From the NCBI RefSeq assembly GCF_003075435.1, contig NZ_QCZJ01000010.1, positions 144,354 to 208,353 on the forward strand: a DNA stretch of 64,000 bases, in the 5' to 3' direction. This document shows, in pieces, positions 9,801 to 16,047 of this stretch (position 1 is the first letter of the stretch; each line of letters begins with the position of its first letter). The position numbers and the translations under genes were made by a program. The stretch is from Terrimonas sp. GTDB lineage: Bacteria > Bacteroidota > Bacteroidia > Chitinophagales > Chitinophagaceae. The notes under the pieces were generated by a model. The model was not told the DNA's origin, searched no databases, and was given only the letters and a program-made list of their open reading frames with translations.

Positions 9801-9890
9801 CCTGAGCTCGTCAGACTGTGCTTTTGCTCCTGCCGTAATACACAGCAGAAAAATGAGGCGATTTAAGGTATGTAATGAAAACAACTTCAT
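6810..9890 (-). CDS. Sensor histidine kinase with periplasmic beta-propeller (LytS/YpdA-type)
   Basis: A 1026-residue membrane sensor. A signal peptide (about 1-24) is followed by two-component-regulator propeller repeats with the recurring G-x-L/I-W-I-G/A motif (for example GVLWAGTPDGLNYYDG, DIWIGYLSGGVSCY), which build two seven-bladed propellers, then a Y_Y_Y immunoglobulin-like domain (FNRTSKQQYAYMLEGIDTGW), one membrane helix at about 795-812 and a cytoplasmic His_kinase (PF06580-type) domain. The phospho-acceptor is His857 in QLNPHFLFNSL and the N-box is LLENAIKHN (about 948-956). It phosphorylates the LytTR regulator encoded 10 bases downstream. In Bacteroidota such hybrid-like sensors often detect glycans, but here there is no SusC/D pair, so the signal is unknown. 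Confidence 0.95.
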   Translation of the reverse strand: MKLFSLHTLNRLIFLLCITAGAKAQSDELRVSAYTEADGLSSNIVRCVLQDSRGVLWAGTPDGLNYYDGYTFNTFRKSSTDSSTIRSNFITKLAEDQVGDIWIGYLSGGVSCYNITTGKFRHYPLKTYTKSDHIKSGEVTMLFINRKNEVWIGVARQGMFKLDKHTGEYTRYNLADEKGIAFTADAVKAYNTVFGAYEDPSGALWLATAAGLYYFQPATNSMKQLRETPLRESAENRDLFLCIARQGDKLWLGAWAGGMACYDMVKNEWKHFPYDYYSPTTNIIIDIRLLPGDSILFISNDKGLGYFNKNTGSFSFAGNDDLIKTGDYKSVYQDKADNIWIASDRGLIKIWRTSKKFSFHALNTNVSMNGGYHRVNVAFENDHFLMLGTSYSDGLHIKNKHNGKQYTLAFETLPGEENFLLVTDIIQDSEGIIWVLTRDYIYQLDTTAMKLRKISSPSSVEKKGNYFIRIQEDISGVLWIASLRNGLFAYNKKDNRFTHHYTSDKQGMEYIPTRYISALHSSKDGTLWIGGGNGFLGKLNITSGIVQTYATYFPKEDINANTVFDIVTDDSLSLWVGTDAGLLQYQVREGNAVFKQVFTSENGISSDFVKGVAKAEDGNIWCVTQLSLCRLNPCTGVIANYGYSDGLENPEISSKIQTLYDGQMAVGTIKGYYTFSPAYLSQLRETAPILVTSFNVNGRQRYYGNELARNGKVVLDPSEKMFAFEFASIDFNRTSKQQYAYMLEGIDTGWTTTYNRYAGYSNLKAGNYIFKVRAVGNTHKLDSEAIAVPIYISGYFYTMWWFWLMVAVAAFAVMYFIYKLRLRNQRRVYELNSRAGKLEKEKAMIMYESLKQQLNPHFLFNSLTSLGSLIRSDQELAEEFLDGLSRIYRYILNNRNKELVSLLNEIRFSETYIKLQKTRFGDALQVNIKVEEAFHYNKIAPVTLQNLLENAIKHNIVTGEEPLVIDIYVNETNQLVVKNNLNKKTFVETSNGQGLANLSSLYNYLSEKEIVVKETAEHFWVSIPLL

Positions 9891-9947
9891 AATAAAGGAA
9901 CACTGTAAAACTAAAAAAAAGCATCAGCCATCAAATTTTATTTTACT

Positions 9948-10056
9948 GAACCGTGGTTAAATGCCATTGAACCGTTTTGCCCCTGTTCTTTTAAAAAATG
10001 GTAAAAACGGTTAAGAGGAGCTATACCCCCTTTCCGGAGATTTTTACTACGGTTAA
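9948..10056. promoter_or_regulatory. Candidate LytTR operator: four phased ACGGTT/AACCGT repeats
   Basis: Four copies of a core hexamer lie between the kinase gene and the divergent lipoprotein genes: AACCGT at 9949-9954 and 9970-9975, and the reverse ACGGTT at 10007-10012 and 10049-10054. The two AACCGT copies are 21 bp apart and the two ACGGTT copies 42 bp apart, that is two and four helical turns. LytTR regulators typically bind two 9-bp direct repeats separated by about 12 bp, which gives the same 21-bp period. AACCGTTTT (9970-9978) and AAAACGGTT (10004-10012) also form a perfect 9-bp inverted repeat. Confidence 0.55.
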
Positions 10057-10067
10057 ACCAATAATAA

Positions 10068-10098
10068 TTGACACGCGGAAACCGCCGGAATAATTTTG
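10068..10098 (+). promoter_or_regulatory. Bacteroidota-type promoter for the lipoprotein operon
   Basis: A TTG at 10068-10070 (-33 element) is followed after 20 bases by TAATTTTG at 10091-10098, an exact match to the TAnnTTTG -7 element of the Bacteroidota primary sigma factor. It lies 38 bases upstream of the ATG at 10136 and just downstream of the ACGGTT repeats. Confidence 0.7.
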
Positions 10099-10135
10099 CC
10101 TCATCAATTAAAACAAACAATTTAAAAAAATTACA

Positions 10136-10525
10136 ATGAAAAGGTTTTCGACATTACCAGGATTAAGCCGTCGTATAATGGCAATTGTTTTACTCGCCGG
10201 CATAGTAACGGTAACGTATAGCTGTAAAAAAGACAAAGCGCCAACCGGTAGTTTTATGTTTTATACTTTTTTAGATAGTGATGCTTACGACGCGATAAAA
10301 ATATATGTTGACGGCAAAGAATCTGGTACTATCACACTTTCGCATATTGAGCGGCCTGATTGTGGCACACCCACCAGCATTAACGTGGTAAATGTACAAT
10401 TGCCCGCAGGTAAACACAGTTGGTCTGCCAAACAAATTAAAAACGGGCAGGAGATTGACGAATGGGATGAAAGAGATGATACCATTAAAGAAGGTGACTG
10501 CACATTTATAAAGCTTACTGATTAG
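10136..10525 (+). CDS. Small lipoprotein of unknown function
   Basis: A 129-residue protein with a lipoprotein signal peptide ending in TYSC (Cys30) followed by KKDK. The mature part looks like a single beta-sandwich domain (GSFMFYTFLDSDAYDAIKIYVDGKESGTI, then a GKHSWSAKQIKNG segment), similar in pattern to the small extracellular domains that Bacteroidota attach to the outer membrane. Two Cys (in PDCGT and GDCTF) could form a disulfide. No family recognised. It is the first gene downstream of a good promoter, and the VWD/lectin lipoprotein follows 89 bases later on the same strand. Confidence 0.75.
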   Translation: MKRFSTLPGLSRRIMAIVLLAGIVTVTYSCKKDKAPTGSFMFYTFLDSDAYDAIKIYVDGKESGTITLSHIERPDCGTPTSINVVNVQLPAGKHSWSAKQIKNGQEIDEWDERDDTIKEGDCTFIKLTD

Positions 10526-10614
10526 TAGTGCATCTTATGCTTCAATGTTATTATGGTTTAACTAAATAACATTGAAGCTTTCTCTTTAAGTACATAAATA
10601 AAACAATCAGCATC

Positions 10615-12945
10615 ATGTTTTTTAAGTATGGGTCTTTTCTGCACTGTATAGTTATTGCCTTTGCATTTTGCCTGCTGCTTCCCGGGTGTAAAAAGCCAGA
10701 AGAAAAATCAAAACCACCTTCGGTAAATACACAGCCTGGCATGTTTTTTATTACTGATATTGTGGGTGCAAATAAATATATTGGCTTTATAGTAAACGAT
10801 CCTTTAGACAAAAAGCAATATGCTGCTTTCGGGTCTAAAAATGAAGAAGGGCAAATGGATTCCATAAAATTTATTATGGAAAACTATACGGAAAACGAAG
10901 GCTGGCTGTCACATGAGCTTGATGAAAATTTTATTCCAAAAGAAACAACTACTTCCACCGGGCATACTATTGAGTACCGGGATATAGATGCCGGTTCCGG
11001 AACAGGCACCATCCGCGTGAAAGAAACTGCTAATGGTAAGGTACTGTGGGAAAAATCAGGATTGCCCTTACCCGATAATTTTTATGATCTCGCAGACAAA
11101 ATAGAAGAATACAGAAAAGATGGTAAATACAGGAAACATCCCACCAAGGCAGACCTGCTGTACCTGGGAAGTAATATGGCAGGCTGTTTTATAGGAGCCG
11201 CGGGTATCGGCATGGGAGGACCTGTAGCCGCACTATGGGGCGCTTATAATACCTACCAGAGTTGCAAAGGCGCTGTTGGGGCACTGAGCAATATGATGGA
11301 TGGTAATCCGGCTTTCGGATGTATGTCGGCAGAAGATCATGCAAATGCACTATCCAGCTTTGGCGAAGCGTACAAGTTCGGGGGTAGCCTGGGTGGTATG
11401 GCAAAGGGTAGCTTGCCAACGCTTGTTGGTTATGCATTGCAATCTGCAGGACAGGGTGACTGCGACAATGGCGATGGGCCTCCGCCGCTTCCTGAATTGC
11501 CACCCCGCGATGCTGGTGTAAGCTGGGGTGATCCACACCTCATTACCCCGGATGGTTTTACTTACGACTTTCATGGCGTGGGAGAATTTATCGCGGTAAA
11601 ATCCCTGACTGACAATTTTGAAGTACAGATAAGACTGGGTAATCCTTATGTAAGTAATCCACAAACAACATATAATATGGGCATTGCAGTGCATACCGGG
11701 CAGGATGTGGTTTCTTATGTTGCAGAAGGAAAGAAACTGCGCATCAATAACAGTGAACAATCGCTTCAGTTTACGTATATACCGCTTAACGGCAATGCTT
11801 TTATTAAAAAGGAAACCACTTCAGCTTTTGATCGTATTATTATACAACATACAAGCGGAGACCAGGTAATATTGATCGTTTCAGGGCTGCCGTATCTTGA
11901 TTATCATTTACGTCTCACCGACCTCAGGAAACAAAAAATACAGGGATTGATGGGCAACTATGATGGTGATCCGAATAATGATCTTTTTTTACCTAACGGT
12001 GAAAAGGTTGAAAAGAAGCATGAATCCCTGTATCCCAAATTTGCAGACAGCTGGCGTATAGAACAATCAAAATCCCTGTTTTATTACGAGCCTGGAAAAA
12101 ACACTGAAAGCTATACACGTAAAGATCTTCCACAAAAAACAGTGGCATTTGATATGGAAAAATACACCTGGGCAGAGCAGGTATGCAAATCTGCCGGCGT
12201 TCAGGAAGAACCATTTTTAAGTGGTTGCATTGTGGATGTATATACTTCCAACGATCCTGCGGTAGCACAAAGTGCCGTACATGCGCTGCAATCAGTAGAT
12301 AATATTAATTTCCCGCCGTTAAATATGAGCGATATTACATTGCAGAGCGATGCTGCTTTTGTTGACAACAGTATCAGGCTTACCCGCAATCTTAGTTATC
12401 TCGCCGGACAGGCATATCATAAAAACCCGGTTTCGGAAAACTTTGAAACGTCTTTTACCTTCCGTTTCGGGCTATCTGCTAATGGCGGAGCAGACGGGCT
12501 TGCCCTGGTAATTGCAAAACAAATACCTGCTGCGATTGAAAACGCCTATCCGGGCAGAAGCGGAAAACTCGGCTACAATGGAGTGCCGGCCAGCCTTGCC
12601 ATCGAGTTTGATTCAAATCTCGACTTTAATGATGAAGATGAAAGCACCAACCATATAGCCATTCATACCAATGGCAAAGACACCAACGGAACAGGCAAGC
12701 CATACAGGATAGCATTCAATAAAAATATTCCACTGCTGGAAGACGGGTTATTTCATACGGTTAAGGTGCAGTATAAAAATAAAAACATAAAAGTATGGCT
12801 GGATGCCGCATTGGTGATAGAAAAGCAAATTGACCTCAAAGCAGTTTTGGCACTTGAAGGCGGTTGCTACCTGGGGCTTACTGCATCAACCAGCAGCTCT
12901 TCGCAGGCACATTATATTCATAGCTGGGAAATCAAGGCATTATAG
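10615..12945 (+). CDS. Lipoprotein with VWD domain and L-type lectin domain
   Basis: A 776-residue surface or periplasmic lipoprotein (signal peptide ending LLPGC, Cys25). After a region with a glycine-rich amphipathic segment (about 190-260), a von Willebrand type D domain starts near residue 302 with GVSWGDPHLITPDGFTYDF and includes the GLMGNYDGDPNNDLFLPNG motif; a C8-like tail follows (VCKSAGV...LSGCIVDVY). The C-terminal about 190 residues form a legume-type lectin sandwich (SFTFRFGLSANGGADGLALVI, then LAIEFDSNLDFNDED with acidic metal-site residues, then NHIAIHTNG). The protein probably binds glycans or other surface proteins; no catalytic activity is suggested. A hairpin terminator follows at 12972. 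Confidence 0.9.
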   Translation: MFFKYGSFLHCIVIAFAFCLLLPGCKKPEEKSKPPSVNTQPGMFFITDIVGANKYIGFIVNDPLDKKQYAAFGSKNEEGQMDSIKFIMENYTENEGWLSHELDENFIPKETTTSTGHTIEYRDIDAGSGTGTIRVKETANGKVLWEKSGLPLPDNFYDLADKIEEYRKDGKYRKHPTKADLLYLGSNMAGCFIGAAGIGMGGPVAALWGAYNTYQSCKGAVGALSNMMDGNPAFGCMSAEDHANALSSFGEAYKFGGSLGGMAKGSLPTLVGYALQSAGQGDCDNGDGPPPLPELPPRDAGVSWGDPHLITPDGFTYDFHGVGEFIAVKSLTDNFEVQIRLGNPYVSNPQTTYNMGIAVHTGQDVVSYVAEGKKLRINNSEQSLQFTYIPLNGNAFIKKETTSAFDRIIIQHTSGDQVILIVSGLPYLDYHLRLTDLRKQKIQGLMGNYDGDPNNDLFLPNGEKVEKKHESLYPKFADSWRIEQSKSLFYYEPGKNTESYTRKDLPQKTVAFDMEKYTWAEQVCKSAGVQEEPFLSGCIVDVYTSNDPAVAQSAVHALQSVDNINFPPLNMSDITLQSDAAFVDNSIRLTRNLSYLAGQAYHKNPVSENFETSFTFRFGLSANGGADGLALVIAKQIPAAIENAYPGRSGKLGYNGVPASLAIEFDSNLDFNDEDESTNHIAIHTNGKDTNGTGKPYRIAFNKNIPLLEDGLFHTVKVQYKNKNIKVWLDAALVIEKQIDLKAVLALEGGCYLGLTASTSSSSQAHYIHSWEIKAL

Positions 12946-12971
12946 TATACGTACATTAGGATTGGATATGC

Positions 12972-12996
12972 CCGGCTGGTAATGCAGCCGGCTTTT
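12972..12996 (+). terminator. Rho-independent terminator
   Basis: A perfect 7-bp stem (CCGGCTG 12972-12978, CAGCCGG 12985-12991) with a 6-nt loop is followed by CTTTTTG. It lies 27 bases after the stop codon of the VWD/lectin gene. Confidence 0.8.
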
Positions 12997-13020
12997 TGTT
13001 TATAGTAAAAATAGAGAGCC

Positions 13021-13757
13021 ATGAGAATTCATCATTTTTTTACAATATTTATATTAACGCTTTTATTTGCCGGTAATGAGTATTCGCAACACAGGAAGGT
13101 ATTAATTGTATCTACTAATATTGATAGCCTGCAAGGCGAGCCAACGGAACATTCCTGATGGAAATTGCTTATCCTTTTGCTGTATTTGAACGGATGGGAG
13201 TTGATGCTGATATACTGATGCCCCAGGGAGGGAAAGCAGCCATATATCACCGGGGAAAGGTGGATAGCAGCCTTGCAGCTATAGAAAGTAGTGAATATTT
13301 TAGGCAGAAGATAACACATTCTCTTGCGCCCTGTCAGGTTATTCCCGGCGGTTATGCGGGTATTTTTTATCCCGGTGGCGGCGGGCAGTTTTATGATGTA
13401 GTTAATAACGATAGTATTGCGGGCATTGCTGCTACCATATATGCAAACGGGGGCATAATAGGAACGGCAGGGCATGGCGCGGTATCATTGCTAAACATCA
13501 GGCTTAACGATAGCAGTTACCTGGTGAAAGGAAAAAAGATCACCTGTTTCCCAAAATCTATTTCTGCAAAATGGCTGCCTGTTGATTGGGAGAAAGGTTT
13601 GAAAGAAAGAGGTGCAACAGTAATACTACCTGTCACCGCGAACGAAAAAGAATACGGGGTTCAACTGGTTGATGAAAGCAGAAAGATCATTTCAGGATCT
13701 TATGCGGAAAATGCCGCATGGGTAGCTGAGCAAATAGCTGTATATATTAAAATGTAG
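13021..13757 (+). pseudogene. DJ-1/PfpI-family gene, frameshifted
   Basis: The ATG at 13021 opens a secreted DJ-1/PfpI-like protein (signal peptide, then HRKVLIVSTNIDSLQGEPT), but this frame stops at TGA 13156-13158. Shifting one base at about 13143-13146 continues the family sequence (GTFLMEIAYPFAVFERMG) to the TAG at 13757, so one base appears to have been lost. The typical FYPGG motif is present (GIFYPGGGGQFYDV). At the nucleophile elbow, where the family has a CHG, this protein has GHG (GIIGTAGHGAVSLLN), so the catalytic Cys is replaced by Gly. Either a real pseudogene or a sequencing error in an already non-canonical family member. Confidence 0.8.
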
Positions 13758-13992
13758 CTGCTGTCTTGGTGCAACCAGTTTGTTTGCATCATTGTAAGAG
13801 TGTCACGGAGCGCCCGCTCTGCGATAAATAGCTTATATGAAATAAAACATACCGCGCAGCGGTATAATGCTACATGATGGCAGAATCGTTGTCTTGTTGG
13901 TAAAAAATCTTTGTAAAGGCTGATACTCTTGCTGAAATGCGATATACACTCTCTGAACCAAGATTGTTAAATTTTTATTTTATCCCATCGGT

Positions 13993-14035
13993 GTGACTAT
14001 TATCACTCAGGTAGATATGCGCACAGTTTATTTTG
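13993..14035 (+). promoter_or_regulatory. Crp/Fnr-type operator and -7 box, site 1
   Basis: GTGACTATTATCAC (13993-14006), a palindrome with GTGA and TCAC arms, is followed by TATTTTG with TTTG at 14032-14035. The palindrome centre lies 32.5 bases upstream of TTTG, which would put it near -41 relative to the transcription start, the class II activator position. Two close relatives of this site precede the next sulfur genes at almost the same spacing. Confidence 0.6.
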
Positions 14036-14096
14036 CCTGTTTCAGCATTAGCCATTTATAATGTAAAGCAATTCTGCGATCATTGATAGGCTGATA

Positions 14097-14243
14097 ATGA
14101 AATCATTAAACACTACTGGTTTTTTGATATTAGAAGCATTTGAAAAAGAGCAGTTAACTTTACCATCAGGAGGGCCAAAAGATGGAACGATATTGTATGA
14201 TGCCCCATTGTTGTGTAATGATTTTCAGTTTTTACATATATGA
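14097..14243 (+). CDS. Possible 48-residue small protein
   Basis: A short frame (MKSLNTTGFLILEAFEKEQL...) located about 55 bases after a predicted start of transcription from operator site 1. Its stop overlaps, as ATGA, the start of a second frame of 30 residues (14240-14332, MNYEQENVFPEVGKF...). No family is recognised and codon evidence is weak, so these may be leader sequence or remnants of a decayed gene upstream of the Crp/Fnr gene. Confidence 0.25.
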   Translation: MKSLNTTGFLILEAFEKEQLTLPSGGPKDGTILYDAPLLCNDFQFLHI

Positions 14244-14387
14244 ATTACGAACAGGAGAACGTTTTTCCTGAAGTAGGGAAATTTCATTATGGCCAAGCTC
14301 CTATGCAAAGATTAAGCGGGCAAAAACTGTAATAGTATTGAAGTAATATTTGTTTCTATACCGAATAATAAAACCTTATATCTGAAC

Positions 14388-15020
14388 ATGAATGATCAAA
14401 AACAATTTTATGAGCTCTTTCCAAATCTTGAAGAGGGATTATACGAGGAGTTAATGAAGTATGGAGACGTAAAAGAAATTCCTGCAGGAACGGCTTTACT
14501 TAAAGCAGGACAAACCATACGGTCAACAATGCTGGTACTGGATGGCATTGTAAAACTATACCAGGAAGATGATGAAGGCAATGAGTTTTTTATGTATAAC
14601 CTGCAGCAGGGACAGGCCTGTGCGGTATCTATGATTTGCACCTACCAGCAGGAAAAAAGCCAGGTAACGGCTAAGGCAGTGACAGATGTGGTTTTGCTTA
14701 CCATTCCCCTGGAATACATGGATAAATGGTTAAGTAAATATAAGAGCTGGCATTATTTTGTAATTAAAACCTACCGTTCCCGCTACGAAGAGCTGCTGAA
14801 AACCATCAATGAAATTGCTTTTAAGAATATGGATGAACGCCTGGAGTTTTATCTTAAAAAGCAGGTAAAGCAATTTGGAAAACATGTAAAGCTCACCCAT
14901 CAGGAAATAGCAACGGATCTTAATTCATCGAGGGAGGTGATAAGCAGGCTGATGAAAAAAATGGAGAGAAATGGCTGGATCATCATCAACAGGAACTCTT
15001 TTGAGTGGATTAAAGATTAA
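14388..15020 (+). CDS. Crp/Fnr-family transcriptional regulator
   Basis: A 210-residue regulator. The N-terminal cyclic-nucleotide-binding fold covers about residues 10-120 (EIPAGTALLKAGQ, then GNEFFMYNLQQGQ), a dimerisation helix follows (about 120-155), and a winged HTH sits at about 163-200 (LTHQEIATDLNSSREVISRL). It has only two Cys, C78 and C84, in GQACAVSMICTY. Its position at the head of the sulfur cluster, and three matching palindromes upstream of itself, the TauE/SafE gene and the persulfide dioxygenase gene, suggest that it activates this module. The Cys pair makes a thiol-based or persulfide signal plausible, which is inference. Confidence 0.93.
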   Translation: MNDQKQFYELFPNLEEGLYEELMKYGDVKEIPAGTALLKAGQTIRSTMLVLDGIVKLYQEDDEGNEFFMYNLQQGQACAVSMICTYQQEKSQVTAKAVTDVVLLTIPLEYMDKWLSKYKSWHYFVIKTYRSRYEELLKTINEIAFKNMDERLEFYLKKQVKQFGKHVKLTHQEIATDLNSSREVISRLMKKMERNGWIIINRNSFEWIKD

Positions 15021-15067
15021 ACAGTGTTCATTTTTCTTCAATAAAAGATTCAACTAAATGTTTGTAA

Positions 15068-15111
15068 GTAACCATAATCACAGATAATACAATTTACATC
15101 TGCCATCTTTG
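15068..15111 (+). promoter_or_regulatory. Crp/Fnr-type operator and -7 box, site 2
   Basis: GTAACCATAATCAC (15068-15081) matches site 1 at 11 of 14 positions. A -7 element CATCTTTG follows, with TTTG at 15108-15111. The centre-to-TTTG distance is 33.5 bases, the same as at site 3. The ATG of the TauE/SafE gene is 21 bases further on. Confidence 0.65.
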
Positions 15112-15132
15112 CTGTGTAAATTATAGTACAGC

Positions 15133-15945
15133 ATGGAAATAGCAGGTTATATAGCATCACTGGTTATAGGCATCTCATTAGGATTAATAGGAGGGGGAGG
15201 ATCTATTCTTACTGTACCGGTATTGGTTTATTTATTCAGGATTCAGCCGGTTATTGCAACAGCATATTCACTTTTTATCGTCGGCTCAACAAGCCTTGTC
15301 GGTAGTTATCCCAAATACAAGCTGGGGCAAATCAACCTGAAAACAGCGCTCATTTTTGGTATTCCTTCTATTGCAGCGGTATATGCAACAAGAGCTTTCA
15401 TTGTTCCGGCAATACCTGAAAATATATTTACAGTTGGGAACCTGGTAGTAACAAAATCATTGTTAATGATGATACTTTTTGCAGTGCTTATGGTATTTGC
15501 ATCTGTATCTATGATAAGAGATAAGAAAGGACCTGCGGAGGAAGAAGGAGAACAAAAATTTAATTACCCTTTCATATTGCTTGAAGGTTTGGTTGTAGGT
15601 ACGTTAACGGGATTGGTTGGCGCGGGTGGCGGCTTCTTAATTATTCCCGCGCTGGTATTACTTAGTAAATTGCCCATGCAGCAGGCTGTAGGCACATCGT
15701 TGCTTATTATAGCGGTAAATTCATTAATTGGCTTTACCGGCAATCCTGGTAAAGAAGCTATGAATTGGTCGCTGCTTTTCACCGTAACAGGACTTGCCAT
15801 TGTTGGTATATTTATAGGAAACAAATTAAGCGGCAAAGTATCAGCAGGTAGGCTTAAAAAAGGATTTGGCTGGTTTGTGCTGGTAATGGGTATTTACATT
15901 ATAGTAAAAGAACTATTCTTTCCAGGTACAGGCGGAGGACATTAG
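15133..15945 (+). CDS. TauE/SafE-family anion exporter
   Basis: A 270-residue integral membrane protein with about eight hydrophobic helices arranged as two halves, each opening with the family's glycine-rich signature: GLIGGGGSILTVPVLVYL near the N-terminus and GLVGAGGGFLIIPALVLL after a cytoplasmic loop (about 133-148). TauE/SafE proteins move sulfite, sulfoacetate or related organosulfur anions across the inner membrane. Its place between a Crp/Fnr regulator and a persulfide dioxygenase suggests sulfite or thiosulfate export, removing the oxidation product. It has its own operator and promoter (site 2). Confidence 0.92.
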   Translation: MEIAGYIASLVIGISLGLIGGGGSILTVPVLVYLFRIQPVIATAYSLFIVGSTSLVGSYPKYKLGQINLKTALIFGIPSIAAVYATRAFIVPAIPENIFTVGNLVVTKSLLMMILFAVLMVFASVSMIRDKKGPAEEEGEQKFNYPFILLEGLVVGTLTGLVGAGGGFLIIPALVLLSKLPMQQAVGTSLLIIAVNSLIGFTGNPGKEAMNWSLLFTVTGLAIVGIFIGNKLSGKVSAGRLKKGFGWFVLVMGIYIIVKELFFPGTGGGH

Positions 15946-15980
15946 CAAAAAGAATTTATTTAACTTCAGAATCATGGTAT

Positions 15981-16024
15981 GTGACTAATGTCATTTATGG
16001 ATGAATAAAACTGTCGGATATTTG
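15981..16024 (+). promoter_or_regulatory. Crp/Fnr-type operator and -7 box, site 3
   Basis: GTGACTAATGTCAT (15981-15994) matches site 1 at 11 of 14 positions and contains the perfect palindrome TGAC-TAAT-GTCA. A -7 element GGATATTTG follows with TTTG at 16021-16024, 33.5 bases from the palindrome centre. The ATG of the dioxygenase-rhodanese gene is 24 bases further on. Confidence 0.65.
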
Positions 16025-16047
16025 CATCATTATAAAAATTAATAACT

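Larger units (their letters stand above)
13758..14387. other. Intergenic region with hairpin, operator and small reading frames
   Basis: This 630-base gap holds a perfect hairpin (ATACCGC 13849-13855, GCGGTAT 13859-13865, 3-nt loop, no T run), the first palindromic Crp/Fnr-type operator (13993-14006) with its -7 box, and two very short reading frames (14097-14243 and 14240-14332). I see no conventional gene in it. Confidence 0.6.

Noticed and set aside
9938..10120. 60-residue minus-strand frame upstream of the lipoprotein gene
   Set aside because: It overlaps the phased ACGGTT repeats and a good promoter, has no recognisable motif, and its composition is that of regulatory DNA.
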